Shown here piece after piece: positions 41,547 through 50,366 of a stretch of 64,000 nt of DNA. The notes below the pieces were generated by a model that was given only the letters and a program-made list of their open reading frames with translations, was not told the DNA's origin and did not search any database. Source of the DNA: Stenotrophomonas pavanii (GTDB taxonomy: Bacteria; Pseudomonadota; Gammaproteobacteria; Xanthomonadales; Xanthomonadaceae); contig NZ_FNFQ01000009.1 of assembly GCF_900101175.1 (NCBI RefSeq), forward strand, positions 1-64,000, in the 5' to 3' direction. Both the position numbers and the translations under genes were made by a program. Position 1 is the first letter of the stretch. Every line of letters begins with the position of its first letter.

Positions 41547-41610
41547 GTAGTGCCGGCCGCTGGCCGGCAGCACCGGGATATCCTGTGTGCCGGTCAGCGG
41601 CCGGCACTAC
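41547..41610. repeat. SMAG inverted pair
   Basis: GTAG (41547) heads TGCCGGCCGCTGGCCGGCA. The second, slightly diverged hairpin (GCCGGTCAGCGGCCGGC) ends in CTAC at 41607-41610, only 5 bases before the AAGGAGG ribosome-binding site of the next gene. Confidence 0.8.
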
Positions 41611-41625
41611 CTCAAGGAGGAATAC

Positions 41626-42090
41626 ATGCGGAAGACAGGGATGTTCGTGCTTGCCGGGCTGTTGCTGGCCCCTACCGTGCAGGCCGCGCCGGCCTGCCAG
41701 GAACCCGTGGCCGTTGCCCGTGCCTTCTTCGAGGCGACGACCGGCAATGGCGACCTGCTGGAACCGCCACCGGCGCTGGTCAGCCCGGCGTTCGGCAAGG
41801 CACTGCGCGGCGAGCGCGCCTGCCAGCAGCGCGAAGAAGGCATCTGCACGATCGATTCCGATCCGTGGCTGGATGCGCAGGACGGCGACATTGAAACCCC
41901 GGTGCGTTACCGCTGGAAAGAGGCGTCGGCCACCGCGGGCCAGGTCGAGATGCGCTATGCGGTATGGAAGAAGGCCTACCTGACCCGCCTGCCGATGGTG
42001 CGCCAGGGCCAGGGCTGCTGGCAGGTCGATGACATTCTCACCAACAGTGGACGCTCGGTACGGAAGATCCTGGCGCAGCCGATTCCCTGA
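41626..42090 (+). CDS. Small exported protein of unknown function
   Basis: This 154-residue protein has a signal peptide (MRKTGMFVLAGLLLAPTVQAA) and a mature domain with four or more cysteines (PACQEP, ERACQQREEGICTI, GQGCWQVDD). A strong AAGGAGG lies 9 bases before ATG 41626, so the upstream in-frame ATG is rejected. The VARAFFEATTGNG...GCWQVDDI pattern resembles DUF3828-like NTF2-fold periplasmic proteins; this is a weak call. The mRNA leader would contain the SMAG hairpins. Confidence 0.8.
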   Translation: MRKTGMFVLAGLLLAPTVQAAPACQEPVAVARAFFEATTGNGDLLEPPPALVSPAFGKALRGERACQQREEGICTIDSDPWLDAQDGDIETPVRYRWKEASATAGQVEMRYAVWKKAYLTRLPMVRQGQGCWQVDDILTNSGRSVRKILAQPIP

Positions 42091-42122
42091 GCGGCGGCGG
42101 CATCCACGCAGGGCGTGGTTCA

Positions 42123-42189
42123 GTTGCCGGCCAGCGGCCGGCACTACCCGGTGATGTTGGGGTGGGTGCCGACCGTTGGTCGGCACGCT
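42123..42189. repeat. SMAG copies of two subgroups
   Basis: GTTGCCGGCCAGCGGCCGGCA followed by CTAC (42144-42147) is a minus-orientation SMAG. GTGCCGACCGTTGGTCGGCAC (about 42167-42187) is a second hairpin of the subgroup also seen at 781-806. They lie between convergent genes. Confidence 0.7.
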
Positions 42190-42190
42190 T

Positions 42191-42985
42191 CTATCGCGAA
42201 TGCCCGAACACCAGTTCGATCACGAACTGGCTGCCAAAGAACGCCAGCAGCAGCAACAGCATCGCCGCCAGCGTCCAGTGCACGGCCTTCATGCCGCGCC
42301 AGCCGTAACGACGGCGTCCGACCAGCAGCACGCCGAACACGATCCACGACAGCACGCTCAGCACGGTCTTGTGCACCAGCTTCTGCGCCAGCAGGTCATC
42401 GACGAACAGCACGCCGGTGACCAGGGTCAGGGTCAGCAGCGCGAAGCCGACCGTGATCACCCGGAACAGCAGCGATTCCAGGTCGGCCAGCGGTGGCAGC
42501 GCGCGCAGCCACGGCCGGAACTCACGGCGGCGCAGCGCGCGTTCCTGCAGCCACAGCATGATCGCCAGCAGCGCGGCGATGCTCAGCGTGGCGTAGGCCA
42601 GCAGCGCCAGCCATGCGTGGCTGGCCAGGCGCCAGCCCAGCACCTTGCTCGGCTCGTGGCCGTAGCCGTGATAGGCCAGCAGCAGTACCGCGGCCAGTGG
42701 GAACACCACCACGCCCAGCGCCGACATGCGGCCGCGCGCGCCCACCAGCGAGGTCAGCCAGGCCATGCCCAGGCCGACCAGCGACAGCGCGGCGAAGAAG
42801 TGCATGTCCGGCCCGCCCGTGGTACGCATCGCCACCATCACGTGGTAACCGCCATGCAGCAGCATCGCCGGCAGGGCCGGCCACAGCCAGGTGGGCGAGC
42901 CGGAGGTTTCATCGCGGCCGAGCGCGCGCACCAGCAGGGCACTGGCAGCCAGGTAGAGCAGGACGGCGATGAGAACGATTGTCAT
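42191..42985 (-). CDS. ypjD: CcsA/YpjD-type inner-membrane protein
   Basis: This 264-residue protein has eight hydrophobic segments and belongs to the cytochrome c assembly (CcsA/CcmC-like) family. The family His and Trp-rich loop are visible in MLLHGGYHVMVAM and WRLASHAWLALLAYATL. VHKTVLSVLSWIVF and YGWRGMKAVHWTL lie near the C-terminus. It is divergent from ffh, the same neighbour that ypjD has in E. coli. A role in haem handling is family inference; in E. coli it is not essential for cytochrome c. Confidence 0.85.
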   Translation of the reverse strand: MTIVLIAVLLYLAASALLVRALGRDETSGSPTWLWPALPAMLLHGGYHVMVAMRTTGGPDMHFFAALSLVGLGMAWLTSLVGARGRMSALGVVVFPLAAVLLLAYHGYGHEPSKVLGWRLASHAWLALLAYATLSIAALLAIMLWLQERALRRREFRPWLRALPPLADLESLLFRVITVGFALLTLTLVTGVLFVDDLLAQKLVHKTVLSVLSWIVFGVLLVGRRRYGWRGMKAVHWTLAAMLLLLLAFFGSQFVIELVFGHSR

Positions 42986-43107
42986 CGTTGCAGTTTCGCA
43001 TACCCCTGCGGTGGTGGCGACGGCCCCGTCGTCGCAGCCCGGGCAGACAGCCGGACCCGTTATACTGTCGGCCTTATTGTCCCCCGCTTTCAGACAGGTT
43101 GCGCCGC

Positions 43108-44484
43108 ATGTTCGAGTCCCTGACCCAGCGCCTTTCCGGCACCATCGAGCGCCTGCGTGGCCGCGGCCGCCTGACCGAGGAGAACATCCGCGAGGCGACC
43201 CGCGAAGTGCGCATCGCGCTGCTCGAGGCCGACGTTGCGTTGCCGGTGGTGCAGGCCCTGATCGAGCGCATCAAGGTGCGTGCGGTCGGCCAGGAAGTGC
43301 TGAAGTCGCTGACCCCGGGCCAGGCCCTGATCAAGGTGGTGCGCGACGAACTGACCGCGGTCATGGGCGCCGAAGCCAGCGACCTGAACCTCAACGTGCC
43401 CGCCCCGGCCATCATCCTGATGGCGGGCCTGCAGGGCGCCGGCAAGACCACCACGGTCGGCAAGCTGGCCAAGCACCTGAAGGAAAAGCGCAAGAAGAAG
43501 GTGATGGTGGTCTCGGCCGACGTCTACCGTCCGGCCGCGATCGAGCAGCTGAAGACCCTGGCCGAGCAGGTGGGCGTGCTGTTCTTCCCGTCCAGCGCCG
43601 ACCAGAAGCCGGAAGCCATCGTCCGCGCCGCCATCGACGATGCCCGCAAGTCGTTCGTCGACGTACTGCTGGTCGATACCGCCGGCCGCCTGGCCATCGA
43701 CGAAGCGATGATGGCCGAGATCAAGGCCCTGCACGCGGCGGTGAATCCGGCCGAAACCCTGTTCGTGGTCGACGCCATGACCGGCCAGGACGCGGCCAAC
43801 ACCGCCAAGGCCTTCGGCGACGCGCTGCCGCTGACCGGCGTGGTGCTGACCAAGACCGACGGTGACGCCCGTGGCGGCGCCGCACTGAGCGTGCGCTACA
43901 TCACCGGCAAGCCGATCAAGTTCGTCGGTGTCAGCGAAAAGCCGGAAGGCCTGGACGTGTTCCATCCGGACCGTATCGCCAGCCGCATCCTTGACATGGG
44001 CGACGTGCTGTCGCTGGTCGAGCAGGTGGAGCAGCAGGTCGACAAGGACAAGGCGGCCAAGCTGGCCGAGAAGGTCGCCAAGGGCAAGAAGTTCGACCTG
44101 AACGACATGCGCGACCAGCTTGAGCAGATGCAGAACATGGGCGGCATCGGCGGCCTGATGGACAAGCTGCCGGGCCTGGGCAACATCCCCGACCATCTGA
44201 AGCAGCAGGTCAGCCAGGGCAAGGAAGTGCCGCGCATGATCGCCATCATCAGCTCGATGACCAAGAAGGAACGGCGCAACCCGAACCTGCTCAACGGCTC
44301 GCGCCGCGCGCGCATCGCCAAGGGCTCGGGCGTGACCCCGGCCGACGTCAACAAGCTGATGAAGCAGTACATGCAGATGGAAAAGATGATGAGCAAGATG
44401 GCCGGCGGCGGCATGAAGGGCATGCTGCGCAGCATGAAGGGCATGATGGGTGCCATGGGCGGCCGTGGCATGCCGTTCCGTTGA
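43108..44484 (+). CDS. ffh: Signal recognition particle protein Ffh
   Basis: This 458-residue GTPase binds signal sequences and 4.5S RNA and delivers nascent membrane proteins to FtsY. It has the N domain (ESLTQRLSGTIERLRG) and the G domain with GLQGAGKTTTVGKL, DTAGRLAIDE and TKTDGDARGGAAL. The C-terminal M domain is Met-rich (MEKMMSKMAGGGMKGMLRSM). ATG 43108 is chosen; upstream in-frame sequence is not conserved. TATACT at 43061-43066 is a plausible -10 element. A GTAG hairpin follows the stop. Confidence 0.97.
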   Translation: MFESLTQRLSGTIERLRGRGRLTEENIREATREVRIALLEADVALPVVQALIERIKVRAVGQEVLKSLTPGQALIKVVRDELTAVMGAEASDLNLNVPAPAIILMAGLQGAGKTTTVGKLAKHLKEKRKKKVMVVSADVYRPAAIEQLKTLAEQVGVLFFPSSADQKPEAIVRAAIDDARKSFVDVLLVDTAGRLAIDEAMMAEIKALHAAVNPAETLFVVDAMTGQDAANTAKAFGDALPLTGVVLTKTDGDARGGAALSVRYITGKPIKFVGVSEKPEGLDVFHPDRIASRILDMGDVLSLVEQVEQQVDKDKAAKLAEKVAKGKKFDLNDMRDQLEQMQNMGGIGGLMDKLPGLGNIPDHLKQQVSQGKEVPRMIAIISSMTKKERRNPNLLNGSRRARIAKGSGVTPADVNKLMKQYMQMEKMMSKMAGGGMKGMLRSMKGMMGAMGGRGMPFR

Positions 44485-44508
44485 TGACGGCCCCGGTCGC
44501 AGTGTGAT

Positions 44509-44534
44509 GTAGCGCCCGAGCCCACGCTCGGGCG
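44509..44534. repeat. GTAG-headed hairpin after ffh
   Basis: GTAG (44509-44512) is followed by CGCCCGAGC-CCA-CGCTCGGGCG, a near-perfect stem. It resembles SMAG in form but differs in sequence. It may serve as the ffh terminator. Confidence 0.6.
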
Positions 44535-44630
44535 GCGGCGCAAGCGCCGCAGCAGGCGGTCGGGCAACGGGCTCGACGCCACCCCTGTCCCGCGCGCACC
44601 ATGGTGGCCTGTCCGAAACGATGGGCCGTC

Positions 44631-45707
44631 ATGCAGAGTTCCGCTGTAACTTCCCGCGTCGAGGCGTTCTGCCGGCGCTTTGGCGTATCCGTTCCGATCC
44701 TGCTGGCACCGATGGCCGGTGCCTGTCCGGTGCCGTTGTCGGCCGCGCTGGCCAACGCCGGCAGCATGGGCGCGATGGGCGCGGTGTTGTCCTCTTCGGC
44801 CGATATCGGTCGCTGGATGGACGAATTTCGCGCCGCTTCGACCGGCCCGGCCCAGGTGAACCTGTGGGTGCCCGATCCCGCACCGACCCGTGATGTGGCC
44901 GCCGAGGCCGCCAGCCGCGCTTTCCTCGCGCAGTGGGGCCCGGACGTGCCAGCCAGCGCCGCCGACGCCACGCCTGCCGATTTCGAAGACCAGTTCGCCG
45001 CGCTGCTGGCGGCGCGTCCAGCGGTGGCCTCGACCATCATGGGCGTGCTGCTGCCGCGCCACGTGCAGCAGCTGAAGGATGCCGGCATTGCCTGGATCGC
45101 CTGCGCGACCACCTTGTCCGAAGCGCGTGCGGCACAGGACGCCGGTGCCGATGCGGTGGTGGCACAGGGCGCCGAGGCCGGTGGCCACCGCGGCGCGTTC
45201 GATCCGGCGCTGGCCGAGCGCCAGCTGGTCGGGTTGTTCGCACTGCTGCCGCGCCTGGCCGATCACCTGCAGATCCCGGTCATTGCCGCGGGCGGTATTG
45301 CCGACGGCCGTGGCATCGCTGCCGCACTCACCCTGGGCGCCAGCGCCGTGCAGATCGGCACCGCCTTCCTGCGCACGCCGGAAGCAGCGATTGCGTCGGC
45401 GTGGGCCGATGGGCTGGCCGCCAGCGAACCGGAAGATACCTGGCCGACGCGTGCGTTCAGTGGCCGCCTCGGCCGCGGCCTGGCGACCCCGTATGTGCGC
45501 GCTGCTGCTGCCGAAGGCGCCCCCGCGCCGCGCCCGTACCCGGTGCAGCGTGGCTTGACCGCGCCGATGCGCAGGCAGGCCGTGCAGGAAAATCGCCTGG
45601 CGGCGATGCAGGCCTGGGCCGGGCAGTCAGCATGGATGGCGCCGGCACAGCCGGCCGCCGGCGTGCTGCGCGGCATGTGGGAACAGGCGCAGGCACTGCT
45701 GCGATGA
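44631..45707 (+). CDS. Nitronate monooxygenase family flavoprotein
   Basis: This 358-residue TIM-barrel FMN protein of the 2-nitropropane dioxygenase/NMO family carries [18 protein letters not shown] at the N-terminus. [16 protein letters not shown] contains the catalytic His segment. [32 protein letters not shown] is the phosphate-binding region. It probably detoxifies alkyl nitronates such as propionate 3-nitronate. ATG 44631 (MQSSAVTSR) is preferred over 44601. Its stop overlaps the aminotransferase ATG by 4 bases. Confidence 0.88.
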   Translation: MQSSAVTSRVEAFCRRFGVSVPILLAPMAGACPVPLSAALANAGSMGAMGAVLSSSADIGRWMDEFRAASTGPAQVNLWVPDPAPTRDVAAEAASRAFLAQWGPDVPASAADATPADFEDQFAALLAARPAVASTIMGVLLPRHVQQLKDAGIAWIACATTLSEARAAQDAGADAVVAQGAEAGGHRGAFDPALAERQLVGLFALLPRLADHLQIPVIAAGGIADGRGIAAALTLGASAVQIGTAFLRTPEAAIASAWADGLAASEPEDTWPTRAFSGRLGRGLATPYVRAAAAEGAPAPRPYPVQRGLTAPMRRQAVQENRLAAMQAWAGQSAWMAPAQPAAGVLRGMWEQAQALLR

Positions 45708-46516
45708 GGGTCACCTGCAATGGCCAGCCGGCGCAGGTGGAGGACCTGCTGCCGGCGCTGGTGAACTACGGCCACTTCACCTCGCTGCAGGCGCGGGGCG
45801 GTGCGGTGCAGGGACTGGACCTGCATCTGGCGCGGCTGTCACAGGCCACGCGTGCACTGTTCGGCAGCGAGCTGGATACGGGGCAGGTACGGGGCTGGAT
45901 GGCACAGGCGCTGCAGCAGGCCGGCCTGGCCGATGCCTCGCTGCGGGTGACGGTGTACTCGCGCCGGTTCGATTTCCGCAGCCCGCTGGCGGCGGTGCCG
46001 GTGGACGTGCTGGTGGCGGTGTCCGCACCGGTGGCCCTGGCCGCGCCCAAGCGCGTGCGCAGCGTGGCCTGGCAGCGCGAAATGCCGCAGATCAAGCATG
46101 TGGGCACGTTTGGCCTGTTCGCTGAGCGGCGCGCGGCGATGGCGGAAGGATTCGACGACGTGCTGTTCGTGACCGCCGATGGCGAAGTGAGTGAAGGCAG
46201 TACCTGGAACCTGGCCGTGCACGATGGTGAACGGCTGCTCTGGCCGCAGGCGCCGGCCCTGCGCGGTACCGCCGAAGCGCTGCTGAAGCGGCATTGGCCC
46301 GATGCGCAGTTGACGCGGCCGTTGGCGCTGGCTGAGCTGGGCAGTGTGAAGGCCGCTTTCGCCTGCAACGCCAGCGGCCTGTGGGCGCTGGAGGCCATTG
46401 ACGGGCATATCCTGCCCGGCTCGCAGGCGCTGGCTGAACACGGCAGGGCGGTGCTGGCGGCGGTGCCTTGGGACAGATTGGGGTCAGATCCCTTTTGCGG
46501 CGCGAAAGGGATCTGA
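45704..46516 (+). CDS. pabC: Class IV PLP aminotransferase / aminodeoxychorismate lyase-like
   Basis: This 270-residue fold-type IV PLP enzyme has the catalytic Lys in [11 protein letters not shown]. The phosphate-binding Glu/Ser segment is [16 protein letters not shown], and an [15 protein letters not shown] region lies near the end. PabC releases pyruvate from aminodeoxychorismate to give p-aminobenzoate for folate; other class IV transaminases are possible. The ATG overlaps the NMO stop. The last residues ([12 protein letters not shown]) and the TGA stop are encoded by a perfect palindromic repeat (46480-46520), so the C-terminus was probably altered by repeat insertion. Confidence 0.78.
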   Translation: MRVTCNGQPAQVEDLLPALVNYGHFTSLQARGGAVQGLDLHLARLSQATRALFGSELDTGQVRGWMAQALQQAGLADASLRVTVYSRRFDFRSPLAAVPVDVLVAVSAPVALAAPKRVRSVAWQREMPQIKHVGTFGLFAERRAAMAEGFDDVLFVTADGEVSEGSTWNLAVHDGERLLWPQAPALRGTAEALLKRHWPDAQLTRPLALAELGSVKAAFACNASGLWALEAIDGHILPGSQALAEHGRAVLAAVPWDRLGSDPFCGAKGI

Positions 46517-46520
46517 CCCC
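46480..46520. repeat. Perfect 16-bp palindrome of the GGGGTCAGATCCCTTT family
   Basis: GGGGTCAGATCCCTTT (46480-46495) and AAAGGGATCTGACCCC (46505-46520) are exact inverted repeats around a 9-base loop. The right arm contains the stop codon of the aminotransferase gene (46514-46516). Confidence 0.85.
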
Positions 46521-46537
46521 GGGCGAGCTCCCCGGGG

Positions 46538-46566
46538 TTGGCTCGGCCGGACTCTGCCGCTATAAT
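46538..46566 (+). promoter_or_regulatory. Predicted promoter of rpsP-rimM-trmD-rplS
   Basis: TTGGCT (46538-46543) and a perfect TATAAT (46561-46566) are spaced by 17 bases, 48 bases before the rpsP ATG. It directly follows the palindromic repeat, which may insulate it from upstream transcription. Confidence 0.75.
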
Positions 46567-46614
46567 CGCCCGCTTACCTCGCCATCCTGGCGACTGGGCA
46601 ATAGGAAAAACACC

Positions 46615-46875
46615 ATGGTCAAGATTCGACTGACCCGCGGCGGCGCCAAGAAGCGTCCGTTCTACCACATCATCGTCACCGACGTGCGCAGCGCGCGCGA
46701 CGGCCGCAACATCGAGCGCGTTGGCTTCTACAACCCGGTCGCCCAGGGCGCCGAGAAGCGCATCGAGCTGGACCTGGCCCGCGTTGACCATTGGGTCAAG
46801 AACGGCGCCCAGCCGACCGACAAGGTCCGCAACCTGATCAAGGAAGCGACCAAGTCCCAGGCCGCTGCGGCCTGA
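46615..46875 (+). CDS. rpsP: 30S ribosomal protein S16
   Basis: This 86-residue protein begins [20 protein letters not shown] and contains [12 protein letters not shown], both diagnostic for S16. It binds 16S rRNA in small-subunit assembly. TAGGAAA lies 10 bases before the ATG. It is first in the conserved rpsP-rimM-trmD-rplS operon. Confidence 0.97.
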   Translation: MVKIRLTRGGAKKRPFYHIIVTDVRSARDGRNIERVGFYNPVAQGAEKRIELDLARVDHWVKNGAQPTDKVRNLIKEATKSQAAAA

Positions 46876-46919
46876 TCCTGACGGGCCACGCTTCGGCGTG
46901 GCCCTCTTGGTTGAAGCAG

Positions 46920-47432
46920 ATGAAAGATATCGAGCGCCGCATCCTGCTGGGCAGGGTAGTCGGCGCTTTTGGTGTGCGCGGCGAGATCAAGCTCGAGTCC
47001 TGGACCGAGCCACGTTCCGCCATTTTCCGTTACCAGCCGTGGATCGTGCGCAGCCCGTCCGGCGTGGAAACCACGCTGGAAGGCGTGCGTGGCCGTGACA
47101 GCGGCAAGCACCTGGTCGCCCGTTTCCCCGGCGTCGAGGACCGCGATACCGTCGAAGCGATGCGCGGCACCGAGATCTACGTGGCCCGCAGCGCGTTGCC
47201 GCCGCCGAAGCCCGATGAGTACTACTGGGTCGACCTGGAAGGCCTGGACGTGAAGACCACCGAGGGCGTTGCCCTGGGCCAGGTCTCGCACTTGTTCAGC
47301 ACCGGTGCCAACGACGTGGTGGTGGTCCGTGGCGACCGCGAGCGGATGATTCCGTTCGTGCAGCCGGATTTCGTCAAATCGGTCGATTTCGAGGCCAACC
47401 TGGTCGTGGTCGACTGGGATCCCGAGTTCTGA
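46920..47432 (+). CDS. rimM: Ribosome maturation factor RimM
   Basis: This 170-residue protein helps mature the 30S head domain by binding S19. The N-terminal RimM domain has [20 protein letters not shown]. The C-terminal PRC-barrel has [14 protein letters not shown] and [14 protein letters not shown]. The start ATG 46920 lies 44 bases after rpsP; upstream in-frame sequence overlaps rpsP and is not conserved. Confidence 0.96.
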   Translation: MKDIERRILLGRVVGAFGVRGEIKLESWTEPRSAIFRYQPWIVRSPSGVETTLEGVRGRDSGKHLVARFPGVEDRDTVEAMRGTEIYVARSALPPPKPDEYYWVDLEGLDVKTTEGVALGQVSHLFSTGANDVVVVRGDRERMIPFVQPDFVKSVDFEANLVVVDWDPEF

Positions 47433-47440
47433 GCCTGAGC

Positions 47441-48199
47441 ATGCGTTTCGACGTCATCACCCTGTTCCCCGAATTCCTCGCCCAGTCCGCTGGGTTGGGC
47501 GTGGTCGGGCGTGCGCAGGAGAAGGGGCTGTTCAGCCTGCATGGCTGGAATCCCCGTGATTACGCCGAAGGCAATTACCGCCGCGTGGACGACCGTCCGT
47601 TCGGCGGCGGTCCGGGCATGGTGATGCTGATCGAGCCGTTGCAGGCCTGCCTGCAGGCGATCCGTGAGGCTGATCCGACCCCGGCTCCGGTGATCTACCT
47701 CAGCCCGCAGGGTGCGCCGTTGACCCAGGCCAAGGTGCGGGAACTGGCGGCGCTGCCGCGCATGGTCCTGCTCTGCGGCCGTTACGAGGGCATCGACGAG
47801 CGTTTCCTGGAGGCCAATGTCGACCAGGAGATCTCCCTCGGCGACTACGTGCTGTCCGGGGGCGAGCTGGGCGCGGCGGTGATCATCGACGCCGTGGCCC
47901 GCCTGCAGGACGGTGCCCTGAACGATGCGGAATCGGCGGCGCAGGACAGCTTCGAGGGCGACCTCGGCCTGCTCGACTGCCCGCATTACAGCCAGCCGGC
48001 CCAGCACCCGCTGGGGGACGTGCCGGAGGTGCTGCGCTCGGGCAACCACGCGGCCATCGCCGCCTGGCGCCGCCAGCAGTCGCTGCTCCGGACCGCCCAG
48101 CGGCGCCCGGACCTGCTGGATGAACAGGCACTGGGCAAGGCCGACCGCAAACTGCTGGAGCAGGGCCGCCAGGCCCGGAACCAGAAGGCCAGCCCCTAG
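47441..48199 (+). CDS. trmD: tRNA (guanine-N1)-methyltransferase TrmD
   Basis: This 252-residue SPOUT methyltransferase makes m1G37 in tRNAs and prevents frameshifting. The trefoil-knot SAM site is seen in [13 protein letters not shown] and [28 protein letters not shown] and a C-terminal CPHYSQPA segment are conserved. It starts 8 bases after rimM. Confidence 0.97.
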   Translation: MRFDVITLFPEFLAQSAGLGVVGRAQEKGLFSLHGWNPRDYAEGNYRRVDDRPFGGGPGMVMLIEPLQACLQAIREADPTPAPVIYLSPQGAPLTQAKVRELAALPRMVLLCGRYEGIDERFLEANVDQEISLGDYVLSGGELGAAVIIDAVARLQDGALNDAESAAQDSFEGDLGLLDCPHYSQPAQHPLGDVPEVLRSGNHAAIAAWRRQQSLLRTAQRRPDLLDEQALGKADRKLLEQGRQARNQKASP

Positions 48200-48353
48200 C
48201 GCAGGGCTGGCTTTATCGGCTATCATGGCCAATTCCCGCCAGCCCCGGTTGGCGCGCGCAGTACCCAAAACAAACGTGCAGCACAGTCCGGTGACTGCAT
48301 GAGCCTACGTTGTCGATACGACACGCCCACCCGAACAAGAATCGGTGTAACCC

Positions 48354-48755
48354 ATGAGCAAGCTGAACAAGTCCATCGTCGCGGAATTCGAATCCGCCCA
48401 GATCACCCGTGAACTGCCGAAGTTCAGCCAGGGCGACACCGTTGTCGTCAACGTGAAGGTGAAGGAAGGCAGCCGCGAGCGCGTGCAGGCCTACGAAGGC
48501 GTCGTCATCGCCACCAAGAACGCCGGCCTGAACTCCTCGTTCACCGTCCGCAAGATCTCGCACGGCTACGGCGTCGAGCGCGTTTTCCAGACCCACAGCG
48601 CCATCATCGACTCGGTCGAAGTGAAGCGTCGTGGTAAGGTCCGCGCCGGCAAGCTGTACTACCTGCGTGGCCTGGAAGGCAAGGCTGCCCGCATCAAGGA
48701 AGACCTGGCTGCCGCTGCTGCCGCCAAGGCTGCCCGTCTGGCCGACAAGGCCTGA
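48354..48755 (+). CDS. rplS: 50S ribosomal protein L19
   Basis: This 133-residue protein contains [20 protein letters not shown] and the L19 signature around [19 protein letters not shown]. It lies at the 30S-50S interface. It has an Ala/Lys-rich C-terminal extension ([14 protein letters not shown]). The 154-base gap after trmD is longer than the other spacers in the operon and holds no gene, so rplS may have extra promoter input. No strong Shine-Dalgarno is visible. Confidence 0.96.
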   Translation: MSKLNKSIVAEFESAQITRELPKFSQGDTVVVNVKVKEGSRERVQAYEGVVIATKNAGLNSSFTVRKISHGYGVERVFQTHSAIIDSVEVKRRGKVRAGKLYYLRGLEGKAARIKEDLAAAAAAKAARLADKA

Positions 48756-48777
48756 TAAACAACTTCGGTTGTTGCCG

Positions 48778-48803
48778 CGACGGCCACCTTCGGGTGGCCG
48801 TTT
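48778..48803 (+). terminator. Terminator of the rpsP operon
   Basis: ACGGCCACC-TTC-GGGTGGCCGT is followed by TTG. A shorter hairpin (AACAAC-TTCG-GTTGTT, 48758-48773) precedes it. Confidence 0.7.
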
Positions 48804-48837
48804 GCGTTTCCGGCATCGCATCGGCCACGATGAATTG

Positions 48838-49218
48838 ATGAATGACATCAACCGGCATTACCCCGCCGTGATCCAGTCGGCGCTGCGCTTCCTGGACGGC
48901 AAGGGGCTGGCACGCGGGCAATCGGCGCCGCTGTTGCATCGGCTGCTGTGGCGCGCCGGCATCGCACTGCCGCCGCCGATCCTGGCTGGCTTCGGTACCA
49001 ACGCGCTGGTGCAGGGCCTGCTGTTCGGGCTGTTCTGGACCGCGCTGATGTGGCTGATGCTGTGGCAGGGCAGCGAACGTCCGCTGGTGCTGTTGCTGGT
49101 GGCCGGCCTGTTGGCCGGAGCGCTGTTCGGCATGGTGATGGCGGCGCTGATGCGCTCGCTGCGCCGCCACCGCAAGCTGCCGGACTGGCGCCAGTTCCGG
49201 GCGCGGCAGGCCGATTGA
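48838..49218 (+). CDS. DUF6404-like small membrane protein
   Basis: This 126-residue protein has a soluble N-terminal part (NRHYPAVIQSALRFLDGKG) and two membrane helices (LVQGLLFGLFWTALMWLML and LLLVAGLLAGALFGMVMAAL). A basic tail follows (RSLRRHRKLPDWRQFR). It resembles DUF6404 proteins. Function unknown. It follows the rplS terminator and is probably a separate unit. Confidence 0.75.
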   Translation: MNDINRHYPAVIQSALRFLDGKGLARGQSAPLLHRLLWRAGIALPPPILAGFGTNALVQGLLFGLFWTALMWLMLWQGSERPLVLLLVAGLLAGALFGMVMAALMRSLRRHRKLPDWRQFRARQAD

Positions 49219-49281
49219 GCCGATGGCGCACTGCGCCGTGACCGACGGCTACGGGCCGCGTTAGGCTGCCGCATCATCCCG

Positions 49282-49731
49282 ATGCCCGTACGTGCGATGC
49301 CTGCCAAGCGAACCGCACCCGCCGCTGCGCCCACCCTGCTGTCCGGTGGCAACCCGCAGATCGCCAAGGGCGAGGGCGATGCCCCGGTGCGGGCGTACAT
49401 CGCCGCCATGCCGGACTGGAAACGCCCGATTGGCGCGCGACTGGATGCCCTGATCGAACGGGCCGTACCCGGCGTGCACAAGGCGGTGAAGTGGAACTCG
49501 CCGATGTATGCGGTGGCCGTCGGCGCGGGCTGGTTTCTCAGCTTCCATTGCTTCACCCGCTACATCAAGGTGGCCTTTTTCCGCGGCGCTGCACTGACGC
49601 CGCCGCCACCGGAGCCGTCCAGGAGCGGCGACACGCGCTACCTGCACATCCACGAATCCGGCCTGTTGGATGAAGCGCAGTTCCTGGACTGGGTGCGCCA
49701 GGCCGCCGCGTTGCCCGGCGAGCGCATGTAA
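49282..49731 (+). CDS. DUF1801 domain protein
   Basis: This 149-residue soluble protein has the DUF1801 (YdhG/frataxin-like fold) pattern: VRAYIAAMPDWKRPIGARLD, VKWNSPMYAV and GWFLSFHCFTRYIKVAFFRG. ATG 49282 is used; ATG 49297 would remove five residues. The next gene encodes a second, diverged DUF1801 protein. Function unknown. Confidence 0.8.
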   Translation: MPVRAMPAKRTAPAAAPTLLSGGNPQIAKGEGDAPVRAYIAAMPDWKRPIGARLDALIERAVPGVHKAVKWNSPMYAVAVGAGWFLSFHCFTRYIKVAFFRGAALTPPPPEPSRSGDTRYLHIHESGLLDEAQFLDWVRQAAALPGERM

Positions 49732-49769
49732 GCCCGGCATTCCGATTCCCTTCCCGACGAGAGCCCCTG

Positions 49770-50177
49770 ATGGCCACGCATGCTCCGAACCCTGCCGATG
49801 CTGGAACCCCGGCGGCCGAACTGATCGATGCACGCATCGCCGAGTTGGGTGACTGGCGCGGCGAAACGCTGGCACGCGTGCGTGCATTGATCCATGAAGC
49901 GCTGCCGGACGTGCAGGAAACCTGGAAATGGCGCGGTACGCCGGTGTGGGAGCACGACGGCATCCTGTGCACCGGTGAGGCCTACAGGAAGGCGGTGAAG
50001 CTGACCTTCGCCCACGGGGCGGCGCTGGCGGACCCGAAAGGTCTATTCAACGCCAGCCTGGAAGGCAACACGCGGCGTGCGATCGACATCCATGAAGGCG
50101 TGATGCCCGATGCCGCGGCGTTCAAGGCGCTGCTGCGCGCGGCGGCGGCGTTCAACGCGGCGAAGAAGAAGCGGTAG
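49770..50177 (+). CDS. DUF1801 domain protein, diverged paralogue
   Basis: This 135-residue protein has ELGDWRGETLARVRALIHEA, ETWKWRGTPVWEHDGILC and YRKAVKLTFAHGAAL, the same layout as its upstream neighbour (38 bases apart). The C-terminus is Ala/Lys-rich (AAAAFNAAKKKR). The stop TAG (50175-50177) is the last three bases of the GTAG head of a SMAG element. Function unknown. Confidence 0.8.
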   Translation: MATHAPNPADAGTPAAELIDARIAELGDWRGETLARVRALIHEALPDVQETWKWRGTPVWEHDGILCTGEAYRKAVKLTFAHGAALADPKGLFNASLEGNTRRAIDIHEGVMPDAAAFKALLRAAAAFNAAKKKR

Positions 50178-50366
50178 AGCCGGCCGCTGGCCGGCTGTTG
50201 CGCGATGCTTCCGGAGAGGTGTGAGGTTGCCGGCCAGCGGCCGGCACTACCGTGTCATTGGCCGGCCCATGAGGTTGCCGGCCAGCGGCCGGCACTACCG
50301 TGTCATGGGTTGGTCCGTGAGGTTGCCGGCCAGCGGCCGGCACTACCGTGGCGGCGCGGCATCCGG
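50174..50366. repeat. SMAG cluster with a 48-bp tandem period
   Basis: One SMAG on the plus strand (GTAG 50174-50177) is followed by three minus-orientation copies. They sit in direct repeats that start GAGGTTGCC at 50223, 50271 and 50319, exactly 48 bases apart. Their CTAC ends are at 50247, 50295 and 50343. The last supplies the TAG stop of the MATE gene. Confidence 0.85.

Noticed and set aside
50223-50366. CRISPR-like array of three 48-bp units
   Set aside because: The repeated part is the SMAG hairpin, the intervening parts are short and related, and there are only three copies.
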